Of a stretch of 64,000 nucleotides of DNA, positions 45,661 to 57,299 are shown one piece after another. The translations under genes and the position numbers were made by a program. Source of the stretch: Ryuthela nishihirai. Taxonomy: Eukaryota; Arthropoda; Arachnida; Araneae; Heptathelidae. The stretch lies in NCBI GenBank assembly GCA_038380435.1, contig JAWZYU010000027.1, positions 2,849,156 to 2,913,155 on the forward strand, given 5' to 3'. Position 1 is the first letter of the stretch; every line of letters starts with the position of its first letter. Under the pieces are notes generated by a model. The model worked only from the letters and a program-made list of their open reading frames with translations. It had not been told where the DNA came from and did no database searches.

Positions 45661-46934
45661 TCATTATTTGTTTAACTTTAGAGTTTTAAGTACCAAATCA
45701 GATTTGCAAATTGCAAATTAGTGGAAGTAAAAAAAAATCAGCAATCCAGTAAAAATGACTATATTAGAGTTAAGTTTGCAAGCATTTTTGGTTCTTTTCT
45801 GATATGCTCCCCTCTCCTTCCACTCATGGTCAATGATGGCCCATTGTGTTCCACACTTTGTAACACCTTCTGGTCCCAGAAATATAGTTTGTTAAGTTAG
45901 TGACATTAGTACTTTCTTGATGACATTTCAAAAATTCCAGTGGGGTATAACAGAAAAGTTTTTCTATTTTCCATTACAGATATTTATAATTGAAGCTTAA
46001 TAGAATAGGAACATTCTATTAATTTTATTAAAAATTTAATGATAAATGAATAAATTCCAAAAACGAAAAATTAACAATGTAGATAGAGTATTTATGGAAG
46101 TATTATTATTTATGATGAGCAGCTTTGTTTAGTATCTACAGAAATTTGGTTACCATTGGTAGGGCAGTTTGCCTGACATTATGCCATGTGAAAATATGAA
46201 TGTTAATTGCCTTGGCTTTCTGTACTGGCCACACTCTTCCCTTTATGAAGAGTGTGGTTCTTAGCAACGTTTCCCAAAATGTATACTAATATTGTCATAT
46301 TCACACAGTACAACATCTCACAAACCGACTTTCCTATAAAAACCTATTATGCTATATTAATTATTTCTACTTCTATAGCGCCATTGCAACACAATCTGTC
46401 ATAATATAAATTCCAGGTGCTGTGACCATTTTAATTATAAAATTCTAATGTTATTATGTGTTTTACATTAATAGAATTTACATTTATTTTAATAAACACT
46501 TGAGTGGATGTGAAAATAGAAAAGAAAAAGGCATAAATAGTTTTCAAAAAAAAAAAAAAAAATTGAAACCATTTTTAAGTACCTATTTAATAAAACAATT
46601 ATGACTTTCCTGGAAAAAATATACCACAAGCTGACAAAGAAATTATAATATCAGTCTATGGCAAAGGTAGTTCTACTGGAAATGTTCAATTTGAATCTGC
46701 TCATGAAGATGATTCTCAAATTCATTCTAAACCACAGACTCAGCGTCATGAAAATATTAAATCTCAACATTCCGATGACTTATCTCAATACATCAATTTA
46801 CTGAAACTAAAATTCAATGTCAAACGATTTTATTTCCTTTTGGCCTGAAACAATAACTTCAGCTATCCAAGAGTTTTACATTAACTAGAAGAATTGACGA
46901 GGGACATTCAAAAAGTTGTGAATAACAGATAATA
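45661..46934. other. Unassigned DNA, possible retroelement remnant at the end
   Basis: No gene up to about 46610. 46620-46910 has a broken frame (ISVYGKGSSTGNVQFESA then HEDDSQIHSKPQTQRH) that could belong to ORF1 of the jockey/I-like LINE downstream; this is a guess. Confidence 0.35.
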
Positions 46935-47262
46935 AATGAATAACAGACACTGGTGATGTGCGGCATGAGATAAATAGAAGAATACGAATTGCTGCTGGGA
47001 CTTTGAATCTATGGAGAGTGTGGAAAAATAGGTGTGTACACCTAAAGATTAAAATTAAAATTAAGCTGTATAATAGTTTGGTTCTTTCTAAGGTTAGTTA
47101 TGGTAGTGAAACATGGACCCTTTGTAAGCAATATTACAAGAAACTTGATGCCTTTGATTCTAGATGCTTACACAGTATCTTGGGCATCAGGTGGTTTGAC
47201 TTTGTAAGTAATGATGAAGTTAGGCAAATGAGTCGGCAACCTCCTTCGAGCAGCATAGCAAC
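46935..47262 (+). mobile_element. LINE copy 8, internal fragment
   Basis: Frame 46958-47260 reads RRIRIAAGTLNLWRVWKNRC, SYGSETWTLCKQYYKKLDAF and NDEVRQMSRQPPSS from the C-terminal domain. Truncated at both ends. Confidence 0.82.
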
Positions 47263-48150
47263 AATAATTGCTAATACTGGCTGTTTTGGTATCCTCTAAT
47301 ACATTCGATTGTTTTCCAGTTGTTTCTTTTAGAAGAAAAGGATCTTTAAAATATTCACTTTATTGATGATCACATTACTGAAAAGGCAGATTATCTTGGC
47401 TTGGTTGGTTTCCAGTAGTGCATTTTTTTCATTTTCTGCTTGCTACATTTAGAATGAACAGGCTTTGTAAAAAATCCACTGTAGTGTAAAATCGGATTAA
47501 AGAGGGTAGATGCAAACCCTTTACTGAAAAACGAATTAAAGAGAATACATTCAAATACTGCAGTGTGTTCAATTAATTTAAAAATTATTTCTGCCAAAAG
47601 GAATAGATTTGTTAAAAAAAATCCGCTGTATTCCATGTCAGATTAAAGAGAAAAAGATGTAAATATTGACTATGTTGATATCTAAAGAAATTCGTGTTAT
47701 TAAGTGCTGGTTTAAGAGACTTCCGAGGAGTGTCTAATTTGTTTGCCATAAGGCAGATATTTTATAATTAGTTTGAATAAGAAATGATTGATATATAATA
47801 CAAATTATAATATACAATAATATATACAATAATACAAATTATTTATCATCAATTGTTGTATCCTCCCAGTTGTCACATCCATCCCATTGTCTTCCACTCA
47901 ATTATCATCCATCCGATTGTGGTCCACCAAGTTGACTTCTGCCCAATTATTGTAGACCCAACAGGTACATATCGGTGATTTCCTATTATTTCAAAGTCAT
48001 TCCACATTTTAATGTTGAAAGTACTTCCATCATTTGTTTACAAATTTTTTTTAAAGATATAAAATCAAGTTTTATTTTTGCCACCTCTAAACAATTTTGC
48101 ATAAGGATTTATGCAAAATTGTTTTAGATTTTAATACCTACCTACTACCT
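47263..48150. other. Unassigned AT-rich DNA
   Basis: No gene or repeat family recognised. Short duplicated phrases such as AATATACAATAATA occur near 47810-47835. Confidence 0.45.
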
Positions 48151-50970
48151 GTCATAGCAAAATGAGATGCAAGAAATGTAGTGGAAAACATTCCTATAAA
48201 TCTCGTTATGTTACAAACTTTTTGTCAAGGATCACACCCAGCTACATGGATGGGTTGTAAAGTAAAAACTATTGCTTTCAGGGCCAAATTTCTATACAGA
48301 AGATCTAACATGGTCAAAGGCTTTCATAAGAGCTAAGATTATACTACAAGATGATGAACTATTTAAAGATCAAGCTTCTGCAAAAAAAATTAGTTATTAT
48401 ACATTGCATAAATCTTCACTGCCAGACTTTATAATAAAATAAAAAAAATTACATTCTTAACATCCACATCTACTGATTTTACAGTGTTTTTATTCATCTT
48501 AGAAGATTCAACTTCAAAAATACTTATTGAAACTCAACAATTATCCAACTTAGCAACTAATCCAGCATTAAACTTTGTTAATACAGTAAAGAAACATATT
48601 AGTGGAAAAGAATCATTCTCTACTAAATCCTATATGAATGTTACCAAAATTGTTCCTTCAACAAAAATTTCCTCTAATAATATTATTCCTTTGGATGGAA
48701 TTATTGTAAATATGAAAGCCAAATCACATATTCTCCAATTGGTCTTATGATCACTTAATCTTGTTATTATACCCAGCAGTCCTGAGTTGACTCTTATTAA
48801 CAATTTGCTATCTACTTTCTTAAATCCTCTACATTCTACATAAAACAGCCATCATTCTTCAATTGAATCTCAGAAGTTGGAAGTCTATATCCCATTTAAT
48901 TAAAGACTTTTCTGTTATTAATAATATTGATATTTTTGCAAACAAAAAATTAACTCTAATCAACTATTTAGAATCTTAGATTATATTAGTTATAGAAATA
49001 ATATTAATTTTAAGGGAGAAATAGGCATATACACCTAAAGACTAAAATTAGACTGTATAATAGTTTGGTTCTTTCTAGGGTTAGTTATGGTAGTGAAACT
49101 TGGAAGCTATGTAAACATGATAACAGGAAACTAGATGCTTTTGATTCTAGATGCTTACGCAGTATCTTGGGTATTAGGTGGTTTAACTTTGTAACTAATG
49201 ATGAGGTTAGGCAAAGGAGTCTGCAACCTCCTTTAAGCAGCATATTGTGCAGAGAGAGACTCCGCTGGTTTGGGCCATGTTGCCCGTATGGATAATTATA
49301 GATTGGCGAATAGGGTTATGAACAGTGTGCCTAGAGGCCTCAGAAGGAGGGGGAGACCTAGGATGTGGTGGGCAGACAATGTCAAACAGGACCTTGTTAG
49401 AATTGGCGTGCAGTGGCCGGATGCAGCAGATGTAGCTCAGGACAGATATGCTTGGAGAATTAAACTGCGCGGTCTGGTTGGACCTCCGTAGCCCATGGTT
49501 GCTTGAGGATGATGATGATGATGAGCTCTGTTGATTCATAAATCTATTCCTCAATGATTGATTTCTTTACCGTTATTACATTCTAAATTTGATTGTACAG
49601 CTTGTGAAATTATTTGGAACAATAAAAATCTAATTGTCTGCACTATATAATTCTGGTTATACTATTGATCAGTTATAATGGTCTTTATACAAAACTTATT
49701 AAAAAAAGTAGAGAACTCTTAAATTTTATTGAAAATAATAATCTTATCACACTTGTGTTAATAATTCAAATATCAATTCCATCAATGATCTTACATTTGC
49801 TCATTCTACTATTGTTCATAAACTAAATTGGAAATAATCAATAACATTTTTGAAAGTGATCACTTTACAATTCATATTATTTTACCAAATAAGACAACTT
49901 ATTTTTTAAAAAAAATTAAAAATGTAAATTGGAATCTTCTCTATAGAGAACTTGAATTTATTGATCCTTCCTCACTTGAACTTAATTATAAATCTTTCTT
50001 TGAATATTTATAACGCATACAGGAAAAATATTCTTTTTACAATATTCCTAAATATAAAACTGTAAAATCTCACTCATAAATAAACATACAACCATTAGAT
50101 GATAATTCATTAGAAGATGAACAGAAAGGTGCTTACTTAAAAATAGCTCTTTAAAGATTTCGAAAACGAAAAAATTCTGCAGCAATTAAATAAAAAAAAC
50201 TTTAAATATAGAAACACAAAACTGGTATTTTTTACTCAAAATCTAACTCTTATATCAAATATTTGGAAAACTTTTTAAGTCTATATAAAATCCAATTGTT
50301 TCCAAAAAACCCATCCAAAATATATATTTAAATATGATGAAAATATTAGTGAAACTGCATCCAAATTTCCTGAATATTACTTAGGACATGCAAATCAAAA
50401 CTTTTCAACAAAATATTATGATAATAAAATTCTTTTGTATAAATCAAATTCAAACTCATATTTAAAATTTCCTTTTATCTATCTGAATTAATTTCTGTTA
50501 TTATTAAAGTTTTGTCAATCAAGTCTTAAAACCTTAAACTGGCATAGTGGCTAGGGAACTAGTGACTGTTCCAGCAGTGACTCTGGTCTTAGAAGGGCAT
50601 GTCCTTGTATGAGAAAGGCCTATAACTGCTAGGAGTAGCTTGTAAGATTCTTCTCTTTCCTAAATGTTGCCAAAAAAAATTTCAATACCAGGCCCTGATG
50701 GCATAATTTATAAATTATATAAACATCTTCCTCTATCATGGATCATTTGTTTATTAAATATTTTAATGATATTTGGGCACTTATAAATTATCCAACTTCA
50801 TGGAATGATATCTCTAAGCTATTCATTCCTAAACCTAAAAAAATTAGTTATAATGTATATCATCTTATAGACCTATTTGTCTTACACCAACCAATCTTAA
50901 ACTTTTCAAAAATATTGTTAATCACAGAATTCAATGGTTTCTACCTTCATCTTAATATCTCTGGATAAAA
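48150..50970 (+). mobile_element. jockey/I-like LINE, decayed, split by LINE copy 9
   Basis: ORF1-like part with zinc-knuckle residues (RCKKCSGKHSYKS near 48162) and a frame at 48484-48750. An ORF2 start lies near 48858 (LQLNLRSWKSISHLIKDF). After LINE copy 9 (49021-49530), the endonuclease continues (LIHKSIP near 49535; NNKNLIVCTIYNSGY near 49620; SDHFTIHIILPNKT near 49850). The RT fragment at 50690-50970 reads PDGIIYKLYKHLPLSWI and WNDISKLFIPKP. Confidence 0.72.
49021..49530 (+). mobile_element. LINE copy 9, 3' end, inserted in the older LINE
   Basis: 5'-truncated. Open frames at 49065-49295 (VSYGSETWKLCKHDNRKLDA, RLRWFG) and 49270-49491 (YRLANRVMNSVPRGLRRRG, VGPP) differ by one extra G near 49275. 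The 3' tail is a GATGATGATGATGATGAG run. Confidence 0.88.
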
Positions 50971-50977
50971 ATTATGG

Positions 50978-51054
50978 ACTCTCATGCTTGCCAGGTGGGA
51001 CTTGAACCTGGGAACTATGAGCTTGGCATGCTATTAACTGAGCCAACCCCCACA
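50978..51054 (-). mobile_element. SINE family 1, head fragment
   Basis: GGTGGGACTTGAACCTGGGAACTATGAGCTTGG...ACTGAGCCAACCCC is the complement of the tRNA-like head. The body is missing. Confidence 0.75.
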
Positions 51055-51273
51055 GATTATGAACAAAAAGTGTTTTAAACGCAATTAAATTAATTGGGTG
51101 ACAAGCAATTAAGGGCACCGAACTAATCCTTAATCACAGTTTATCCATAACTTTTTTAACTTTGACACAAATATTTTAAAAACACCTTTGCATTGTGATG
51201 GATAGGCAGAGATAAAAATTACTTCTGAGGATGTAGATGCTCTAATTTATGTACTGTTTAATATGATGCAGCT

Positions 51274-51980
51274 TGTAATGCCCCATCGTTCACTTTTACT
51301 TTACCTTAACCAGTTTTGCTTAATTTATGTTATATTTATCATTTTGGGGATTTTTATTTCCTTTTTGGCATCACAGCACTCATTTCCAAGAGTTAGGAGT
51401 TGCGCTTGCGCAACTCCGATCTTCCGACTGTCATCCGCTAAAGTGCGTGCACAAGGACACGCCCCCTCTTGTGTCATAGCTTGCGCCGCTCATCAATTTA
51501 TGTAAATGTCTTTCCCGGTGTGTAACATGACACATTCAGCTCTTGTTAAAGTCTGGTGACATGCTAGTCACAGTAGCACAGTGAATTGTCACAGCACAGA
51601 GTAGTGAGCTCAGTAGAGCATAAGCATGTAGCACGGAAGAGTGCTCAGTTAATGTATCTTCTTCATTGCAGTTTTGGTGAGTGATTTTTGGAAATAAATT
51701 TGTTTGTTATTAAACCTTTTGAGTCTTTGTTAATTTTTTCTCTTGAGCAACGTGAATTAAGTTTTGATTATATTTAGATATTTAAACTTGACAATGATTT
51801 TTGGATTCTTACTCATTAACGCTCACTGGTATTTTGAACCCTAATTTAACTTTATTTATTCATTTGGGAATTTGTTAATTATTGCCTGGTGCCCAACTGA
51901 ACTATCCGGAGCATAAACCTAATTGGATCAGAAAAAGGGTCCAAACTTAAAAGTATTTTTCATTTCTTTGGAGCGTTACA
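51274..51980 (+). mobile_element. Solo LTR with AGCT target duplication
   Basis: 707 bases, TGTAATGCCCC to GGAGCGTTACA, flanked by AGCT (51270-51273, 51981-51984). It shares the ACTTTACCTTAACCAGTTTTGC block and the AATAAATTTG signal with other copies. Confidence 0.88.
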
Positions 51981-52087
51981 AGCTGGCCTTGGTGCCCTGA
52001 ATGGTCACCATGCTTGTATGTTTCTGAAACTAGCAATGGATGAGGTACATGAAGAAGAAGGTGGATGAGGTACATGAAGAAGGTACA

Positions 52088-52860
52088 TGTGATGGTCCAC
52101 CATTCACTTTTGCTTTTCCTTAACCAGTTTTGCTTTATTTACGTTATATTTATCATTTCGGGGATTTCAATTCATTTTGTCAACTGTCTCAATCCTTGTT
52201 CCAAGCTGCAGGAGTTGTGCACGCACAACTCTGACCTTTTGATTGACAACCGCTAAAGAGTATTTTCAGGACACGACCTCTCTTGCATTATAGCTCGCGC
52301 AATCATCAGTTTATGCAAATGTCTTTCCCAGCGTGCAAGAGACACGTGCCACCTTTGTACACTGCTTGTTACAACTATGTGACGCTGGATCACAGAGTTA
52401 GTAGAAAGTAGTAGACAGAGTCAGATAGTTGAGACAGTTAGAGATGAGGTTGTGAGATTGTGAAGTGTTGTTAGAGAGTGGTGACGATGGGTCATGGAGT
52501 GCAGATGTAATTTAGATAGATGTGAGTTGCTAAGAATTTTGTACTCCAACCCTTGAGTTTGGTGAGTTGAATTTTTTGGAAATAAACTCTGTTTGTTTTA
52601 GAAACTTTTGAATCTTTGCTATTTTTTCTCTTGAGCAATGTAAATTGATATTTTGATTAGATTGTATTTAAACTTGACCATCATTTTTGAATTCTTACTC
52701 GATAAGTAACAGTTAATAAATATATTAACAAACCCTATTTCAACTTTATTTGGCAAGTTATTATTGCCTGGTGCCCGATACAGCTATCTGGAATTTGAAT
52801 AAAAATTGGATCAGACAAAAGGTCCAACTTTGAAAAATTAATAATCTTTGGAGCGCTACA
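52088..52860 (+). mobile_element. Solo LTR, no matching flanks
   Basis: 773 bases, TGTGATGGTCC to GGAGCGCTACA. The flanks TACA and AGGC do not match. It lies 107 bases from the previous LTR in the same orientation, but nothing between them resembles an internal region. Confidence 0.83.
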
Positions 52861-53106
52861 AGGCACATTATACCCTGAGTTGCTGATGCACCATAAAACT
52901 CCACCCAACATAAAAATAAGTGAAAATCAGCACACATAATATTCATTACATGAATAAGAACAGTTTTTTGTAAAACATATCAATAAAGCTAAATCCCCAC
53001 AAATACAGGGTTTCCAAAAAGATATGAATAACTTTGGTTCCAAAGACATTGAGAAACATAAATGATAAAACTGTACCATTTATTTTATATGTTACAAAAA
53101 CTCATA

Positions 53107-53495
53107 GATGGGAGTGGCTCAGTCAGTAATGTGCCAGGCTTGTAATCAATCAGCAGTTCCCAGGTTTGAATACCAGTTGGGTTAGCATTGAAATTTATCT
53201 CCGCAAAATTCTTCACCCTGACCACAGTCAGTAGGGGACATCCATGGGTTTGGAAAGGTCGTCATCCATCAGATGGGACGTTAAGCCATGGCCCCATGTA
53301 CAGGAGAGCTATATCCTGTGCACGTTCAACATGTTGGATGGATTTGACAGGAGGCTACTATCTGTCTCTCAACAGCTGCTCCAGTGGGTCCTCTCCCCCA
53401 AACTTCTTTGAGCCTTTGGGGTCTTTGTGACCTGGCCATTTAGTCCATTGTGTCCAAAAAAAGTGCCACTCAGAGGTAAAACAACCCAACCCAAC
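53107..53495 (+). mobile_element. tRNA-derived SINE (family 1), full length, in the mariner 5' region
   Basis: 389 bases flanked by AAAACTCATA (53097-53106, 53496-53505). Head GTGGCTCAGTCAGTAATGTG, B box GGTTTGAATACC (one mismatch), tail AACAACCCAACCC. Confidence 0.92.
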
Positions 53496-53719
53496 AAAAC
53501 TCATAAAGTTGTATTTTGCTTTAGGTCTGGTCTTAAAATGGCGACCCTCACAGGAGATGGCTCAATGCATTGAATAGTTTATAGTGATGAGATCTGATAC
53601 TCAAATCTGGTGTAACTTCAGTACAAGGTATGGAAGGAATTGGACATTGCCGACTAGTATCAGAGAGTGGTGCAAGAAATTCAAAGACACTGGAAGTACC
53701 CTGAAAAATAGTAATACTA

Positions 53720-54911
53720 CATTGAAGTGCCATTGAATTAGGGATATCAACCTAGTAACATGTTGGACCTCCTCTGGCCCTGATAACGGCTGCCACACGA
53801 TGAGGCAAGGACTCCACAAGCTTGCATAAATGTTCCACAGGTATTGCGACCCATGCATCCTCCAGAGCTGTCCACAATTCTCCCAAGGTTGTTGCTGATG
53901 GGACATGGGCCCGAACATTCTGCTCAACGGTATCCTGAAGATTTTTGATGGTACTTAAATCTGGGCTTTTCTGGGTGACCAATTCATTATTTGAAAGTCA
54001 GCAGAATGCTCCTGAAACTATGTAGTAGCTAACCTGGACCTGTGAGATGAACAGTTGTCTTGCTGATAGATACCATCTCCATTGGGATGCATGATGGCCA
54101 TAAATGGGTGTAAATGGTCAGCCATGAGTTTTACATATCGGGATGCATTGAGAGTCATTGGTACATGCACCAAAGTCCCACAGACATCCAACTGAAGACA
54201 CCTCAGGCCATCACTGAGCCACCACCAGCTTGTACTGTTCCGACCTGACATGCAGGATCCATGGCTTCATGGGGTTGGTGCCATACCCTCAGTCTCCCAT
54301 TGGTGTGAAGAAGTTTAAATCAGGATTCATCACTCCAGGCTATTTGTTGCCAATTTTCAGTGGTCCAATTTCAATGTTCTTTAAAACAGGCAAAGGTGTT
54401 GAGCCCGGTGTCGTGCCATTAGAAGTGGGACTCTCGTAGGTCAGCAGCTCCCGAAGCCAAGACGATGAAGTGAGCGTTGCACGGTCTGTGCACTGACTTC
54501 CTGGCTGAAACCCATGCTCAGATGGGAGGTGATTTCAGATAATGTCTGGCCCCTATCGGTCTGTATGATGCAGGTCAGACGGCGAAGCCCACGATCATTC
54601 AAGGCTGGTTGTTCTTTGCAGTTTGTCCGGGTGCTTGTTTTTTTGTCGGAATTTTCATATTCTTGGAACACTCTGGAAACTGTCGTACGAGAAAATCCAA
54701 GTTCGTTGACAATTTTGGAGATCGAGTGTCCCATCCATCAGGCACCAATGATCTACTCTCTGTCAAATGCATCTAAATCCTGCATATGACGAATGCTTGG
54801 GGAAGCCAAAGCTGACAGCTATATATGACCAGAGTTTCAGTCATGCATGCAGGACTTGCGGTACTGAATTTGGATAACATCTCCTATCCCTAATTCAATG
54901 GCACTTCAGTG
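53720..54911 (-). mobile_element. Tc1-like transposon, complete ends, in the mariner
   Basis: 1192 bases with inverted ends (left CATTGAAGTGCCATTGAATT, right the complement of CACTGAAGTGCCATTGAATT) and a TA duplication at 53718-53719 and 54912-54913. The minus-strand transposase is nearly continuous but frame-shifted. Confidence 0.92.
53752..54734 (-). pseudogene. Tc1-like transposase, frame-shifted
   Basis: Read 3' to 5' on the plus strand. 54734-54441 encodes the N-terminal double helix-turn-helix (MGHSISKIVNELGFSRTTVS; LRRLTCIIQTDRGQTLSEIT), which binds the terminal repeats. 54251-54018 holds the central part with ADHLHPFMAIMHPNGDGIYQ and QQDNCSSH (second catalytic Asp). 53982-53752 has the C-terminal VEQNVRAHVPSATTLGELWT and RVAAVIRARGGPT. 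At the last catalytic site, SPDLSTIKNL replaces the usual SPDLNPIE, so the Glu is lost. At least two shifts separate the parts. Confidence 0.85.
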
Positions 54912-56159
54912 TAGTCGACCAAGCACAAGTGCAGCAGACAATGAATGAGTGCATCAATCATTTACACGAAATCCCACCAACCACTACTGTGCACATGATT
55001 CTGCATAAAAAAAAATCCGAAAGCTTTCTGCCTATAAGGTGCAGATACTGAAAACACTTGAACCAGATAACAAACCCATATGAAAGGCATTTGTCATGAA
55101 AATGTTCAGCTGCATAAGAATGACCAAGATTATCTGAAACAGGTAGCATTGACAGACAAACCATGTTTCATTTGTCAGGGAAGGCCAGCTGGTGCAATGT
55201 GAGGATCTGGGAGTCTGAAAACCCCTACCACATCATAGAAACCATACACAACAGTCCAAAGATCAATGTGTGGTGCGATTTGCACATGACTGCTTCATGG
55301 GTCCTTTTTCCTTTGTGGAAGATACAGTGAACTCTACAGTTTACTTTAGACATGTTGGAAGAATTCGTATTCTCACTGATATAAGACCCACAATCCAATA
55401 TCATCTTTCAACAGGATAGTGCTTCCTGTCCTTGGCCTTAACTATTCCAGCCACCATGAACAGAAAGTTTCAGTTGTTGGATTGGCCAAGGTGGACCAAT
55501 TGTTTGCACACCACAATCAACAGTCATAACCCCTTGATTTTTCCTGTGGGGAATAAGTCAAAGATGTGGTCTACCAGACCAATGTGACAAATTTGCAGGA
55601 TTTTCATGCTTGGATCATTGCACATGTGGAACCAAATGTTGAACTGAACATAAGAGGTAAAAAATTAGCTACCACTTTGATTGATGTCCTGCATGTAACA
55701 GAGTGCAGATTGAAATGTATTGTTAGTGTGCACAAAACTTTGAGTTTCTGTAACATTAAAAATAAACAATACTATTTAATCATTTGTGGTTCTCGATTTA
55801 TTAGCAGTCAAAGTTGTCCAGATCTTTTTGGAACATGGTGTGAATATATATAACATTCATGAGTGTGTGTGCACAGGATATGGATTCAAAATTTTGGAAT
55901 AAGTTGATCTCATGGCTCAGTTGCTCCAGTATATTTGCCTTCAGCAAAATCAACTGATGTCATTTGGTAAAATTAACTTAGACAGTCCCTATTGTTATCT
56001 TCACTACTTTAGTTTGTCACTGAAATTAATTGCTGATGTGGCACTTGCAATATATAACTTGCAAAAAATCACGATGAGCAAATTTTGCACATGAAAATTC
56101 TATTTAAAATAATAAATATAAAGTGTTGGTTTACTTATTTTTAGAATATGCATTCTTAC

Positions 56160-56334
56160 CAGTAGGCAATGAAAGAAGGGCATGATCTTTTAAAGCAGCT
56201 AGCCAGTATGTACTCAGCACAGAAAGTTCTGGTGACACAAGATTTAAAAGATTTTCTTCATTAGAACTAAATTTCTCGATAGTTTCTTCTTTTACTTCAT
56301 CCAGGATTTTAAAGTTCATTGCAACAACATATAC
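56160..56334 (-). CDS. HEATR5B: HEATR5 family protein, internal exon A (first in window)
   Basis: Exon of 175 bases on the minus strand. It follows an acceptor TTTAG at 56335-56339 and ends at a GTAAGA donor below 56160. It starts in phase 0 and leaves one base for the next codon. It encodes 58 codons; the C-terminal part reads STYWLAALKDHALLSLPT. This matches the HEATR5A/B segment just before the conserved EFSSQLP block, which opens the next exon at 27718. HEATR5 proteins are about 2000-residue HEAT-repeat scaffolds that act with aftiphilin and gamma-synergin on AP-1/clathrin carriers (yeast Laa1 is related). The following intron is about 28.4 kb and full of transposons. Family assignment is from recognised motifs and exon phasing; choosing between the vertebrate paralogues A and B is not possible here. 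Confidence 0.85.
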
Positions 56335-56560
56335 CTAAACAAGGATATATATATATATGAGATACTCAAACAGTAATCCAACTATATTTACTAAGTATTT
56401 AATCACTATTAAGATGTTTGATGGATAACAGGATGAAGCATAATAACAGGATGAAGATGGGTGTAATGGAAAAATGGTATCTAAATTCATGACATTCTGA
56501 TGACATGTTGCTGATCAACCTCTCTTCCACTGCAAATGTCAAGCTATACACCATAAGGTA

Positions 56561-57294
56561 ATCATTGTCCTTTTGGATAGAACCCAAAGACTCATAATCT
56601 GCAGTTCCCAGGACTTATTGGGGCCAGCATTGAGATTTATCACCATTAAACTTTCCACCATGCCTTCGGTCAGGGCATCATTGTCCTTTTGGGTAGAACA
56701 TCAGGCTCGTAATCTGCAGCTCCAAGATGTGAGTCCTACCTGGATCAGCATTGAGATTTATCACCATTAAACTTTCCGCCATGCCTTCGGTCAGGGTATC
56801 ATTGTCCTTTTGGGTAGAACATCAGACTCGTAATCTGCAGCTCCAAGGTTGGAGTCCTACCTGGATCAGCATTGAGATTTATCACCATTAAACTTTCCGC
56901 CATGCCTTCAGTCAGGGTATCATTGTCCTTTTGGGTAGAACATCAGGCTCGTAATCTGCAGCTCCCAGGTTTGAGTCCTACCTCGATCAGCATTGAGATT
57001 TATCTCCATTAAACTTTCTGCCCTGCCTTCAGTCAGTAAGGGATACTGATGTGCTTGGAAAGGCTGTTGTTCATCAGATGGGATGTTAAGGTGTGACCTA
57101 GTATGCATGAGAGCCCTATGCATGTTAAAAAAAACACACCAAATGGCCTGGATGGGAGGTTACCATTTGTCTCCTAACTACTGCCCAGTTGGTCTCTTTC
57201 CACCATCCTTCCCTGAGCCCTAGGGGATTTTTGTGATCTGGCCATTTAGCATATTGTGTGCAAAAAAAAAAAACAATTCAGATGTAAAACAACA
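56561..57294 (+). mobile_element. SINE family 1 with four tandem head units
   Basis: ATCATTGTCCTTTTGG starts near 56561, 56677, 56798 and 56919 (periods 116, 121, 121). Each unit holds a B box-like phrase (GGTTTGAGTCC in the last; degraded in the first) and GATCAGCATTGAGATTTATC. Only the last unit continues into the SINE body, through GTGCAAAAAAAAAAAAC. Confidence 0.85.
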
Positions 57295-57299
57295 CAATC

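Larger units (their letters stand above)
53007..55836 (+). mobile_element. Old mariner-like transposon carrying a SINE and a Tc1
   Basis: Inverted ends TTCCAAAAAGATATGAATAACTTTG (left) and the counterpart near 55811-55834. Transposase pieces in plus sense: a helix-turn-helix part before 53719 (WCKKFKDTGSTLKN), then DKPCFICQGRPAG near 55150, and a late piece at 55566-55720 (NVTNLQDFHAWIIAHVEPNV). Similar to the mariner group with a WYxxFKxTGS N-terminus. Many stops. Confidence 0.7.

Noticed and set aside
49207..49554. Ser-rich minus-strand open frame
   Set aside because: Antisense shadow of LINE C-terminal coding and its GAT tail (which reads as a Ser run).
51274..52860. A full LTR retrotransposon with two LTRs
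   Set aside because: Only 107 bases lie between the LTRs, without primer site or polyprotein; the flanks of the second LTR do not match.
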